Positions 23,112-32,481 of a DNA stretch of 64,000 bases are shown one piece after another. The stretch spans positions 1-64,000 of the forward strand of contig JBEIGE010000008.1 of assembly GCA_040382055.1 (NCBI GenBank), given 5' to 3'. This DNA is from JBEIGE01 sp040382055. GTDB taxonomy: Bacteria; Pseudomonadota; Gammaproteobacteria; Burkholderiales; Burkholderiaceae_C. Every line of letters starts with the position of its first letter. The stretch's first letter is position 1. A model generated the notes under the pieces. It was not told the origin of the DNA and did no database searches. It saw nothing but the letters and a program-made list of their open reading frames with translations. The position numbers were made by a program, and so were the translations under genes.

Positions 23112-26100
23112 ATGCAACTCGCTGAACTCTCAGTACGTCGCCCTGTCTTTGCCACCGTGCTGTCGTTGCTGGTGGTTCTAATTGGAGCGGTCAGCTTTAC
23201 CAAACTCTCAGTACGGGAGTACCCCAAGATCGATGAGCCGGTGGTGACCGTCACTTTGCGTTATGCGGGAGCTTCGGCTGAAGTGATGGAGTCCCAGGTG
23301 ACCAAGCCGCTGGAAGACTCGATTGCAGGTATTGATGCTGTTGATGTCGTCACATCCATCAGTCGCGCCGAGCAGACCCAGATTACCGTTCGATTCCGTC
23401 TGGAGAAAGATGCCGATACGGCTGCAGCCGAAGTTCGCGACCGTACCTCGCGCGTGCGCAACAAATTGCCGCTGGCGGTTGAAGAACCGGTGATTGCCAA
23501 GGTGGAAGCAGACGCTTTTCCTGTGATCTGGTTGTCATTCAGCAGCGAAACCCTGACCGGATTGCAGCTCAATGACCTGGTTAACCGCATTGCCAAACCG
23601 CGGCTGCAAACGGTGACCGGTGCTGCTGATGTACGCATTTTCGGTGAGCGAAAATACGCCATGCGGGTGTGGCTTGATCCCGATAAACTTGCCGCCTACA
23701 AGCTGACCACCCAGGATGCCGAAGACGCCATCCGACGCAGCAATCTGGAAGTTCCCGCCGGCCGTATCGAGTCGACCCAGCGTGAATTCAGCGTGACATC
23801 TCAGACCGACTTGTCCCGGCCTCCCCAATTCTCCGACATCATCATCAAGAATGCAGCAGGCTTTCCGGTGCGTATCCGGGATGTTGGTCGAGTAGAAGAA
23901 GGTGCTGCGGATGAGCGCAGCGGGACCCGTCTTAACGGGCGCTCCGCCATTACTGCGGGGGTTATCCGTCAGGCTACAGCCAATCCTCTGGATTTGAGCA
24001 ACGACGTGCGCGCCATGATTCCAAAATTGCAGGCGGATCTGCCGCCCGGCATCATGATTGATGTTGCCAACGACAACTCGGTTTTCATTGATCGCTCCAT
24101 TCGTAGTGTGTTTAGCACCATCCTGGAAGCCGTGGTGCTTGTGGCCCTGGTGATTTTTGTCTTTCTTCGCACTTTGCGTGCCTCCATCATTCCCATCATC
24201 ACCATTCCGGTATGTCTGGTAGGTACCTTTGCCTTGATGGCTTTGGCAGGCTTTACGATCAACACGCTCACCTTGCTTGCTCTGGTTCTGGCGATTGGTC
24301 TGGTCGTCGATGACGCGATTGTGGTGTTGGAGAATATCTATCGCCACATCGAGGAGGGCATGGACCCCTTTTCAGCCTCCATCAAGGGCGTCAGGGAGGT
24401 CAGCTTTGCCGTCATAGCAATGACGGTGACGCTGGTAGCCGTGTACGCCCCTTTGGCTTTCACGCCTGGCCGGACCGGCCGGCTTTTCATCGAATTTGCG
24501 TTGGCGCTGGCCGGTGCAGTGGCTGTTTCAGGTTTCATTGCGCTCACGTTGTCGCCCATGATGTGCTCGCTTTTGCTCAAGCACAATCCCAAGCCTTCCT
24601 GGTTCGACCGGGGTATGGAAAGGGTACTCAACGGCATGACCTGGGCCTATGAGCGTGCACTGTCTTGGCTGGTCACGACCCGTTTTGACCGTGCCCGCAG
24701 GCAATCCGGCCTTGCCAGTTCCATTCAACGCTTTTTTCTTGACACGCGCTGGATCGTGGTGGGGGTAATGGTGGTCTGCGGTATCAGCATTGCCATTGTC
24801 TGGCCCGGCATGCGCCGTGAACTGGCCCCGTTGGAAGATCGGGGGGTGATCCTCAGCGTAATTACTGCGCCCGATGGCGCAACCCTGGATTACACCAACC
24901 GCTATGTGGGGGCTGTCGAACGCATTGGGCAGCCTTACAAAGAATTTGACCGCGTTTTCGTGTCTTTGGGCAATCCTACCGTGGCACAGGCTAACGTCTT
25001 CTTTCGGGCCATAGACTGGGATTTACGTACAAAATCAACGCTGGATATCGCCCGTGAAATGCAACCCAAAATGGCTGGTCTGGCAGGCGTGACCGCTTTT
25101 CCGATTACCCCGCCTTCTTTGGGACAAGGTTTTCGCGAGCGGCCGGTCAACTTTGTCATTTTGACCACCGACAACTACCCTAATCTGGCGGCGATGACGC
25201 GTCAGTTCATGGATGAAATCGCCAAGAACCCGGGTATTCTGAGTGCTGATATTGACCTGCGATTGAATAAACCCGAGCTCAAAATAGACGTGGACCGTGA
25301 CAAGGCGGCCGATTTGGGTGTCAGCGTGGATGTTGTGGCGCGCGCCGTTGAAACCATGCTGGGAGGCCGTCAAGTCACCCGCTACAAGCGCGAGGGAGAG
25401 CAATTTGATGTCATCGTCCAGACCCAAGCCACAGGCCGTGACACGCCGGACGATGTTGAGAAAATCTTTGTCCGTGGCCGTAACGACACCATGATTCCGC
25501 TGGCTTCCCTGGTCAAGGTGCGGGAGTCTGTGGCGCCGCGCGAGCTCAACCACTTCAGCCAGCGCCGCTCGGTGTCCATCACGGCCAATTTGGCTCCCAA
25601 CTACTCGTTGGGTGAAGCGCTGGATTTTCTGGATGCAACCTCCGCCAAGTTGCTCAAGCCTGGATACAGCACCGATTTGAACGGCACCTCCCGCGAGTAC
25701 AAAAACTCGCAAGGCTCATTGGGTATTGTTTTTGTACTGGCTTTGCTGTTTATCTTCCTGGTGCTGGCGGCTCAGTTTGAAAGCTTCATTGACCCGCTGG
25801 TCATCATGGTCTCGGTGCCCCTGTCGATGATTGGTGCCTTGCTGGCCCTGAAATGGTCAGGCGGCTCACTGAACGTGTACTCCCAGATTGGCCTGATCAC
25901 GCTGGTCGGTCTGATTACCAAGCATGGCATTTTGATTGTCGAGTTCACCAACCAGTTGCGCGAGCAGGGCTTGGAGATGACTGACGCGCTGGTCAAGGCA
26001 TCCTCCCAACGCTTACGCCCAATTCTCATGACCACAGGCGCCATGGTGTTAGGGGCAATTCCCTTGGCTTTGGCTCATGGTGCTGGCGCTGAAAGTCGTC

Positions 26101-26297
26101 AACAAATTGGCTGGGTGATTGTGGGTGGCATGTCCTTGGGAACGCTGCTGACTATATTTGTCGTACCAACCATGTACACGCTCTTTGCCCGTCAAAAAGT
26201 ACCCGGTGCCAACCACCAGGAAGTGATTGAGCTTGGGCAATCCACTGCATTAGATCCGGTTCAACGGCCGCCACATCCTGAATTGATTGGTAAATAG
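23112..26297 (+). CDS. RND multidrug efflux transporter (HAE1 family)
   Basis: This 1061-residue AcrB/MexB-type proton-driven pump begins 'QLAELSVRRPVFATVLSLLVVLIGAVSF' and has the twelve-helix, two-porter-loop layout. The proton relay acids are in TM4 ('GLVVDDAIVVLENIYRH'), and the C-terminal half has 'LVGLITKHGILIVEFTNQLREQG' with 'LRPILMTTGAMVLGAIPLAL'. It works with the preceding adaptor. Length is typical and no frameshift is seen. The substrate range cannot be read from sequence. Confidence 0.94.
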   Translation: MQLAELSVRRPVFATVLSLLVVLIGAVSFTKLSVREYPKIDEPVVTVTLRYAGASAEVMESQVTKPLEDSIAGIDAVDVVTSISRAEQTQITVRFRLEKDADTAAAEVRDRTSRVRNKLPLAVEEPVIAKVEADAFPVIWLSFSSETLTGLQLNDLVNRIAKPRLQTVTGAADVRIFGERKYAMRVWLDPDKLAAYKLTTQDAEDAIRRSNLEVPAGRIESTQREFSVTSQTDLSRPPQFSDIIIKNAAGFPVRIRDVGRVEEGAADERSGTRLNGRSAITAGVIRQATANPLDLSNDVRAMIPKLQADLPPGIMIDVANDNSVFIDRSIRSVFSTILEAVVLVALVIFVFLRTLRASIIPIITIPVCLVGTFALMALAGFTINTLTLLALVLAIGLVVDDAIVVLENIYRHIEEGMDPFSASIKGVREVSFAVIAMTVTLVAVYAPLAFTPGRTGRLFIEFALALAGAVAVSGFIALTLSPMMCSLLLKHNPKPSWFDRGMERVLNGMTWAYERALSWLVTTRFDRARRQSGLASSIQRFFLDTRWIVVGVMVVCGISIAIVWPGMRRELAPLEDRGVILSVITAPDGATLDYTNRYVGAVERIGQPYKEFDRVFVSLGNPTVAQANVFFRAIDWDLRTKSTLDIAREMQPKMAGLAGVTAFPITPPSLGQGFRERPVNFVILTTDNYPNLAAMTRQFMDEIAKNPGILSADIDLRLNKPELKIDVDRDKAADLGVSVDVVARAVETMLGGRQVTRYKREGEQFDVIVQTQATGRDTPDDVEKIFVRGRNDTMIPLASLVKVRESVAPRELNHFSQRRSVSITANLAPNYSLGEALDFLDATSAKLLKPGYSTDLNGTSREYKNSQGSLGIVFVLALLFIFLVLAAQFESFIDPLVIMVSVPLSMIGALLALKWSGGSLNVYSQIGLITLVGLITKHGILIVEFTNQLREQGLEMTDALVKASSQRLRPILMTTGAMVLGAIPLALAHGAGAESRQQIGWVIVGGMSLGTLLTIFVVPTMYTLFARQKVPGANHQEVIELGQSTALDPVQRPPHPELIGK

Positions 26298-26403
26298 AGT
26301 GGCCGGCTGAACTTGTCTGCCCAAACCTCGCCTTTTCGCCGGCAAACCCGGAAACTGTTTTCGTTAGGCCTGGGGCTTATCCGCGTGGGGTGCTGTGAGG
26401 CGC

Positions 26404-27681
26404 TTAAATCGCGCCGGCAAACATCATGACATCGACCTCGTCCCCGGCTGCCACATTGCCCTGATCATGGTGCAGCACGATCAGCCCGTTGGATTGCACC
26501 ATGGAACTGAGCACGCCAGAACCCTGGTTCCCTGTGGTCCTGACATACAGTCCGCCGTCTGCCGAAACGCTTACCGTGCCACGCTGGTATTCGGTGCGTC
26601 CGGGCTTCTTGCGGATGGCCTCGAGACTGCGGGCCTTGAGCAGGGGCTGGGGTTCAGAATTGCAACCCATCATTTGCAGCAGGGCCGGGCGCACAAAAGC
26701 CAGAAACGTCACCATCACAGCCACCGGATTACCGGGCAGGCCAAAAAGCACAGATGAACCGATTCGACCCACGGCCATAGGCCTGCCCGGGCGCATGGCG
26801 ATGCGCCAGAAGGCCACATCACCCAGCTTTTTCATCATGGTCTTGGTGTGGTCGGCCTCACCCACGCTGACACCGCCACTGGTAATGATGGCGTCTGCCT
26901 GTGATGTAGCTTGGCTGAAGGCGGCTTCCAGCAAGGCCGGGTCATCGCGCACCACCCCCATGTCAATCACCTCACAGCCCAGGCGGGTTAAGAGGCCAAA
27001 GACGGTATAGCGGTTGCTATCAAACACCGCCCCCTCTCGCGGTGGCTCGCCCAGGCTCAGAATTTCGTCGCCGGTTGAGAAATAAGCCACCTTGAGCTTG
27101 CGCACCACATTCACCGAATCTATGCCTAAACTGGCCATAAGCCCAAGAGAGGCGGGGGTTATCAGCTCTCCTTTTTGTAGCGCAGCTTGGCCTTGCATCA
27201 GGTCTTCACCCATCAGGCGACGGTTGTCACCGGCTTTGAGCAATCCTGCGGCCAGTGTGATTTGCTCACCTTGTTGAGTCTGCAACACCTGTACCAGTTC
27301 TTGTGGCACCACGGTATCCAGCCCCGCAGGCATGATGGCTCCGGTCATGATCTTGATACATTCGCCGGGTTTGACGACACCTTGCCATGCCTTGCCCGCA
27401 AAGGCAACGCCGACCTGCTTGAGTGTCAGCGCTTGATCGGGCTTGAGCTGACTGCCCGCAAAGGCATAGCCATCCATGGCGGAGTTGTCGTGCGGGGGCA
27501 CACTGATAGGCGAGGTGATGTTCTGCGCCAGTACCCGACCAAGCGCCTGAAAAATGCCGATGGTTTCTGTACCGGTCACGGGTGCAACCAGCTGGCTTAA
27601 AAACCTGTTCACCTCACTTGCGCGGAGGGCTTGGGGGTCATACCCTTGCAGGGTTTGGGCAATCTCTGCGAGCGATTTCAT
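26404..27681 (-). CDS. moeA: Molybdopterin molybdenumtransferase
   Basis: This 425-residue MoeA inserts molybdate into adenylylated molybdopterin. Signs are 'PPHDNSAMDGYAF' near residue 65, 'IMTGAIMPAGLDTVVPQE', 'VAYFSTGDEILSLGEPP', 'ITSGGVSVGEADHTK', 'RPGRPMAVGRIGSSVLFGLPGNPVAVMVTF' and a C-terminal MoeA_C domain. It is the third gene of moaA-mobA-moeA on the minus strand, so the cell is expected to make molybdoenzymes. Confidence 0.95.
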   Translation of the reverse strand: MKSLAEIAQTLQGYDPQALRASEVNRFLSQLVAPVTGTETIGIFQALGRVLAQNITSPISVPPHDNSAMDGYAFAGSQLKPDQALTLKQVGVAFAGKAWQGVVKPGECIKIMTGAIMPAGLDTVVPQELVQVLQTQQGEQITLAAGLLKAGDNRRLMGEDLMQGQAALQKGELITPASLGLMASLGIDSVNVVRKLKVAYFSTGDEILSLGEPPREGAVFDSNRYTVFGLLTRLGCEVIDMGVVRDDPALLEAAFSQATSQADAIITSGGVSVGEADHTKTMMKKLGDVAFWRIAMRPGRPMAVGRIGSSVLFGLPGNPVAVMVTFLAFVRPALLQMMGCNSEPQPLLKARSLEAIRKKPGRTEYQRGTVSVSADGGLYVRTTGNQGSGVLSSMVQSNGLIVLHHDQGNVAAGDEVDVMMFAGAI

Positions 27682-27753
27682 CGGGAAAGAAGAGGTCTGT
27701 CGGTTGAGAGTAGGGGCGATTCAGGTGCGGTGGGCAGTTGCTGTCAAGCGACT

Positions 27754-28398
27754 TCAAGGGGCTTCAAGTTGCTGAAGCTCAGTCAATGTGTTGGCATTGG
27801 CAAACGCTCTGGCTGAGTCGTCGGGCCCATCGAAGGGCACGATCACGGTGCGGTGCGTGGCCGTCCAGGCGTCGATTTTTCGGCCACCGGCCTGTGTAAA
27901 GGCGACCAGGCTTTCCAGCAGCGCGACCTTGAGCAGGCAGAACACGGGTTGGGTGCGTGTTTGCAAGATGCCATCGCGGTTTGTCTCCGGTGCTGCAGCC
28001 ATGGCAATGTCGGCGTCCTCGCGCAACAGGGCTTCGGATAGCCGTTTCACCAGATCGAGTGGAAAGAGGGGCGTGTCACAGGGGACGGTAACCAGGTAGG
28101 GTGATTCACAGCGTTCCAGCCCGGTCAAGAAACCTGCCAGTGGCCCGGCGTAATCGGCCAGAACATCAGGCCACACGTCAGCGCCGAAAGATTCGTAGGC
28201 TGCCAGGTTGCGGTTGGCATTGATCATGACCTGACCCACCTGCATCTGCAGCCGGATCAGGGTATGCAGTGCCATCGGCATGCCGTTGAAGTTTTGTAGT
28301 CCCTTGTCGACGCCACCCATGCGCGAGCCTTTTCCACCAGCCAGAACCAGGCCGGTGATGTCTTGGGGATCAATGCTTGTCATGCTCATGGTGTTCAT
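27754..28398 (-). CDS. mobA: Molybdenum cofactor guanylyltransferase
   Basis: This 214-residue nucleotidyltransferase has 'GLVLAGGKGSRMGGVDKGLQ', the GTP-binding motif of MobA, plus 'DVLADYAGPLAGFLTGL' and 'LVTVPCDTPLFP'. It attaches GMP to molybdopterin to give the bis-MGD cofactor used by DMSO-reductase-family enzymes. Several ATG codons cluster at the start (28398, 28389, 28383) and any may be used. It lies 21 bases after moaA. Confidence 0.93.
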   Translation of the reverse strand: MNTMSMTSIDPQDITGLVLAGGKGSRMGGVDKGLQNFNGMPMALHTLIRLQMQVGQVMINANRNLAAYESFGADVWPDVLADYAGPLAGFLTGLERCESPYLVTVPCDTPLFPLDLVKRLSEALLREDADIAMAAAPETNRDGILQTRTQPVFCLLKVALLESLVAFTQAGGRKIDAWTATHRTVIVPFDGPDDSARAFANANTLTELQQLEAP

Positions 28399-28419
28399 GC
28401 TCAGAAAAGGGTCAAGTCC

Positions 28420-29601
28420 TCAGCCACCGATGTAGCTCATCTCCACCCGTTTGGCGCCAGCCGGGGCTAGGCCCGGATCTGCTGCCAGGGTGCTTCTCAA
28501 TTCAGAGTAGCGATCATCCCGCGCCTGCCAGATGTGAGCCATTGCAGAGGCAATCTCTTGGTCGGTATTTCCCCCTCGAATCAGGCTACGCAAATCATGG
28601 CCCTGGGTAGCGAACAAACACAGGTATAACTTGCCTTCTGTGGACAGGCGGGCGCGGTTGCAATCACGGCAAAAGGCCTGGGTCACGCTGCTGATGACGC
28701 CGATCTCACCTGCGGCGGCATCATGTTTACCTTGTACATCGGCAAAACCCCAGCGCTGGGCAGTTTCGCCGGGCGCAGCGGGTTCGAGCTGAACAAGCGC
28801 AATTTCCGACTGTATACGTGCAATCACCTCTGCCGAGGGCAGTACCTCATTCATACGCCATCCATTCGTGGCGCCTACATCCATGTACTCGATAAAGCGC
28901 AGGGTAATTCCACTGCCCTTGAAATGACGAACCATGGGCAGGATTTCCTGGTCGTTGGTGCCTCGCTTGACCACCATATTCACCTTGATCGGTCCCAGAC
29001 CCGCTTCCTGTGCCGCCAGAATGCCTTCCAGCACATCGGCTACGGGAAAGTCCATATCGTTCATTTGGCGAAATACGGTGTCGTCAAGCCCGTCCAGGCT
29101 GACGGTGACGCGTTGCAGTCCCGCAGCTTTGAGCGCTTTGGCCTTGCGGGTAAGAAGCGAACCGTTGGTGGTCAGCGTGAGGTCAAGCGGTCGGCCCTCT
29201 ACAGTGCGCAGCGCTGCCAGTTGTTCAATCAGGATCTCGATGTTCTTGCGCAGCAGCGGTTCGCCGCCAGTGAGCCGGATTTTTTGCACGCCGTGGGCAG
29301 CAAACAGCCTGGCCACCCGGGTGATTTCCTCAAAAGTGAGCAAAGCGCTATGCGGCAAATAGGGGTAATCCTTGTCAAAGATTTCCTTGGGCATGCAGTA
29401 GCTGCAACGGAAATTGCAGCGGTCTGTCACGCTGATACGCAGGTCGCGCAGGGGTCGTCCCAGCCGGTCTGCCAACAAGCCAGTCGCTGGGATGCGGGGC
29501 AAGGACAGCCACTCCTGTCCAGCAGGGGTTGAGAGTGAACCACGCTGGTCAATCAAGGGGATGACCTGGGCAAGGTTTTTGGGGCTAGCGCGTTCGGACA
29601 T
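28420..29601 (-). CDS. moaA: GTP 3',8-cyclase (molybdopterin synthesis)
   Basis: This radical-SAM enzyme of about 393 residues starts molybdopterin synthesis from GTP. It shows the N-terminal cluster 'CNFRCSYCMPKE', 'IRLTGGEPLLRKNI', the C-terminal cluster 'FCRDCNRARLSTEGKLYLCLF' and the terminal 'YIGG' with the essential double Gly. About 50 residues precede the core ('LADRLGRPLRDLRISVTDRCN'), longer than in Escherichia coli. The ATG at 29601 is preferred to the GTG at 29625. Confidence 0.95.
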   Translation of the reverse strand: MSERASPKNLAQVIPLIDQRGSLSTPAGQEWLSLPRIPATGLLADRLGRPLRDLRISVTDRCNFRCSYCMPKEIFDKDYPYLPHSALLTFEEITRVARLFAAHGVQKIRLTGGEPLLRKNIEILIEQLAALRTVEGRPLDLTLTTNGSLLTRKAKALKAAGLQRVTVSLDGLDDTVFRQMNDMDFPVADVLEGILAAQEAGLGPIKVNMVVKRGTNDQEILPMVRHFKGSGITLRFIEYMDVGATNGWRMNEVLPSAEVIARIQSEIALVQLEPAAPGETAQRWGFADVQGKHDAAAGEIGVISSVTQAFCRDCNRARLSTEGKLYLCLFATQGHDLRSLIRGGNTDQEIASAMAHIWQARDDRYSELRSTLAADPGLAPAGAKRVEMSYIGG

Positions 29602-29823
29602 GGGCTGTATTGTCGCTCGGTGCACACACTTTGGTATCTAGAGGTTTTACGGGATGGGTAGATGACTCAAATAGCTTGATTACAGGGCAGAATCTTGACT
29701 CGATTGATGACTTTAAACGAGAGAGTCCGAAATGATCAGGAGCTGGGCTTGAATGAGCTGTTTTTTGGTTACAGGTCAGTGGGTAGGCGCAGCCCAGTCT
29801 TTCGTGAACTTGTGTAACTGGCA

Positions 29824-31770
29824 ATGAGGTTTGAGGGAATCCGAACCCGAGTGCTGTTGGCGGCGGTATTGCCTGTCACGCTGGTCGGTATCCTTTTGTC
29901 TGGAATTTTTGTACATACGAGAACGGGTGATATTGAAGAGTCACATGCAAAAACTACCCGGTCCCTGGCTAGGCAAGCGGCCAAAGCGGCTGAGTACAGC
30001 TTCGTTTCCGGAAATCTTGAAAATCTGACTTTGCTTGCCGCGGGTGCTCAGAAAGAGCCAAATATAGTTTCTGTGAGTATTGTTACCCCCGGAGGTCAGT
30101 TATTGGCTGAGGCGGCAAAGGCTTCTTTCAGCAAGATGCCAGATCTGGGTTTTTACTCCGAGAGCAGAGTGCTGGATCCGCTAACCGGGCTGGAAATTTT
30201 GGTGCAACCTGTGCTTGCCAGCCAGGTCGACTCGGCAACCCTGGAAGGCCAGGTGATATCCAGGCAGGCTTACATACCGAGAATACTTGGTTATGTCGTG
30301 CTTGAAATCTCACGCAGTGCGTTGGAGCTGCAGGTTCGAAACACCTGGGCTATTGGTTTTTTTACCACGGTAGCAGGTCTGATCTTCGGGGTGGTTCTTG
30401 CTGGCTTGATGGGTCAGGGGGTGATTACGCCTATAGAGCGGGTCAGCGACTTTGTGATGAGGATAGCCCAAGGGGATTTGTCGGGCCGGTTAAAAATCAG
30501 CGATAACGATCCTCTCAAAGGCTTGCAGGTCGGACTGAACCAGATGGCGGTAAGGATAGAGGAAGGGCGTGACCAACTGGAAATGCGCATAGCCTTGGCG
30601 ACCCAGGCTTTGCGTGAAAAAAAGGAAGAAGCTGAAAGCGCAAACCGGGCTAAATCCCATTTTTTGGCTGCTGCGAGCCATGATCTGCGCCAGCCCATCC
30701 ATGCGCTGGGCATGTTTGTGACCCGCCTAGGTCAGTTGCAGCACGACCCGCAATCCCGGCAGCTTGTGGACTATCTGGGACAGTCTGTAGATGCGATACA
30801 AAACCAGCTCAACGGGCTGCTTGATATTTCCAGGCTGGAGGCCAAGGCTGTTGCAGTCAATAAGGAGCCTTTTGCCTTGGCCGTTCTTTTTGAACAATTA
30901 CGCCCTTTCGTCGCCCTGCAGGCGCGTGGGAAAAAAATTGACATTCGTATCCGCGCAACGGATATCTGGGTGTTGGCCGATCCATTTTTGTTGGGTCGGG
31001 TATTGCAAAACCTCCTGAGCAATGCGGTACGCTACACGCCGACTGGTGGCATTTTGCTGGCTTGCCGCCCAATGCATGGTAACCATCAGGCGCGAATCGA
31101 GGTCTGGGACACTGGGATCGGCATTGCGCCTGAACACCAGACTGCCATCTTTTCAGAGTTCTACCAGATTGACAACCAGGAGCGGGATCGCACCAAGGGT
31201 CTTGGCCTGGGCTTGAACATTGTGAAGCGAACGGCTGATTTGATGGGTTGCGTTGTGGATTTGCAATCGCGTCTCGGCCATGGAACGCGCTTCAGTATTG
31301 TTGTACCCATGACGGCTCCGGTAGATCAAGATGCCCCCCCCACACAGCAGGATGACTTTGACCCCAATGACCTGGCGGGCTTGAAGGTGCTGGTGGTTGA
31401 AGACGATCCGCTGGTGGCGCATGCGCTTGAAGCCCTGCTGGAGTCCTGGGGCTGTAAGACCACTTTGGTCGATAGCTTTCGCAATTCACAGGCTGCTTTG
31501 ATTTCTGGTCAGGTGCCAGATTTGATTTTGAGTGATTACCGATTGCGTGGCCAGCAGAATGGCATTGACACGGTCATAGAGTTGCGCAGCATCATTTTTC
31601 AACAGACGGGGGGAACTGTCGCGGCCTGCCTGATGAGTGGTGATACAGGTCCTGACCTGATTATTGCCGCTCGGTCGGCAGGGCTGCCACTGTTGCACAA
31701 ACCGGTGCGACCAGCAAAACTACGCAGCCTGATGCGCCATCTGGTTCAGACCCGGGAGGAGGGGCGGTAG
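29824..31770 (+). CDS. Hybrid sensor histidine kinase with receiver domain
   Basis: This 648-residue protein has TM1 (about residues 10-32), a periplasmic region of about 140 residues with no recognised fold, and TM2 (about 176-200). A HAMP domain, a HisKA box 'AASHDLRQPIHALGMF' with the phospho-His, and HATPase motifs 'NLLSNAVRYTP', 'DTGIGIAPEH' and 'GLGLGLNIVKRTADLMG' follow. A C-terminal receiver domain ends it ('VLVVEDDPLVAHALEALLESWG', phospho-Asp in 'DLILSDYRLRG'). The probable partner is the response regulator convergent with it; the two genes overlap by 25 bases. The signal is unknown. Confidence 0.92.
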   Translation: MRFEGIRTRVLLAAVLPVTLVGILLSGIFVHTRTGDIEESHAKTTRSLARQAAKAAEYSFVSGNLENLTLLAAGAQKEPNIVSVSIVTPGGQLLAEAAKASFSKMPDLGFYSESRVLDPLTGLEILVQPVLASQVDSATLEGQVISRQAYIPRILGYVVLEISRSALELQVRNTWAIGFFTTVAGLIFGVVLAGLMGQGVITPIERVSDFVMRIAQGDLSGRLKISDNDPLKGLQVGLNQMAVRIEEGRDQLEMRIALATQALREKKEEAESANRAKSHFLAAASHDLRQPIHALGMFVTRLGQLQHDPQSRQLVDYLGQSVDAIQNQLNGLLDISRLEAKAVAVNKEPFALAVLFEQLRPFVALQARGKKIDIRIRATDIWVLADPFLLGRVLQNLLSNAVRYTPTGGILLACRPMHGNHQARIEVWDTGIGIAPEHQTAIFSEFYQIDNQERDRTKGLGLGLNIVKRTADLMGCVVDLQSRLGHGTRFSIVVPMTAPVDQDAPPTQQDDFDPNDLAGLKVLVVEDDPLVAHALEALLESWGCKTTLVDSFRNSQAALISGQVPDLILSDYRLRGQQNGIDTVIELRSIIFQQTGGTVAACLMSGDTGPDLIIAARSAGLPLLHKPVRPAKLRSLMRHLVQTREEGR

Positions 31771-32393
31771 CCTAATCCTTTTGCAGCCAATACGGCTTGG
31801 GTGCGTGAGTTGACGCCGAATACCCGCAGGATGCCTGAAACATGATTTTTCACGGTTTCTTCTGACAGGTTCAGGACTTGGCCGATGACCTTGTTGGCGC
31901 AACCGTCCAAAAGCAATTGCAAAACTTCTTCCTGCCGGGAGGTCAGTTGGAGTTTTTCGGAAGCTTTTAAAACAGCAAGCTCGTTCGCAGAGAATGCTGA
32001 CGCCATGCCTTTGATCGAATCGTAAACACCGCCGGACAAGATAATGCTGACCACCTCCAGCAGTTCCTCAGAATTACCTGATTTGGTCAGAAAGGCCGCG
32101 GCGCCCCGCTTGATGACCTGTTGCATCATCAGCGGGCTAGCCGAACCTGACAGCATGATGACGGGAAGCTCCGGGTAACTTTTGGAGAAAACATCCAACG
32201 CGTCCAGGCCGTTCATATCTGGCAGGTGAAAATCAAGCAGCACCAGATCCAGATCCGAATGCTGCTCAGCGAACTCAAAGGCCTGAGCGCAGGTCCCTGC
32301 ATCCAGAACCACCACGTGACTCTCGATTGAGCCCAGAATCTGGCGCAAACCTTCCCGCACCAGTGCATGATCATCAACCACGAGTATTTTCAT
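31746..32393 (-). CDS. NarL/FixJ-type response regulator
   Basis: This 215-residue regulator has an N-terminal receiver domain ('ILVVDDHALVREGLRQIL', phospho-Asp in 'DLVLLDFHLPDMNG', Thr/Ser in 'VIMLSGSA', Lys in 'FLTKSGN') and a C-terminal LuxR HTH ('QLTSRQEEVLQLLLDGCANKVIGQVLNLSEETVKNHVSGIL'). It likely takes phosphate from the convergent hybrid kinase. Tail-to-tail overlap of the coding regions could give antisense mRNA ends. The target genes are unknown; hppA follows 88 bases upstream on the same strand. Confidence 0.92.
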   Translation of the reverse strand: MKILVVDDHALVREGLRQILGSIESHVVVLDAGTCAQAFEFAEQHSDLDLVLLDFHLPDMNGLDALDVFSKSYPELPVIMLSGSASPLMMQQVIKRGAAAFLTKSGNSEELLEVVSIILSGGVYDSIKGMASAFSANELAVLKASEKLQLTSRQEEVLQLLLDGCANKVIGQVLNLSEETVKNHVSGILRVFGVNSRTQAVLAAKGLGYRPSSRV

Positions 32394-32481
32394 GGTTTGA
32401 GCCGGTTAAGCCAACGGATGAGGACTACGGTGTTGCGGTGGGTGCAGGAGCATGCGTTAAGGCTTTGCCAGGCAGGGTGGA

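Noticed and set aside
23535..24347. Minus-strand frame of 270 residues inside the RND transporter gene
   Set aside because: It is rich in Gln, Asn and His with no domain, and is antisense to a highly conserved pump.
28723..29532. Plus-strand frame of 269 residues opposite moaA
   Set aside because: moaA on the minus strand is certain from its two iron-sulfur clusters; this frame is a shadow.
29626..29823. Possible molybdenum-cofactor riboswitch before moaA
   Set aside because: No conserved Moco RNA pattern could be recognised by eye in this 198-base gap.
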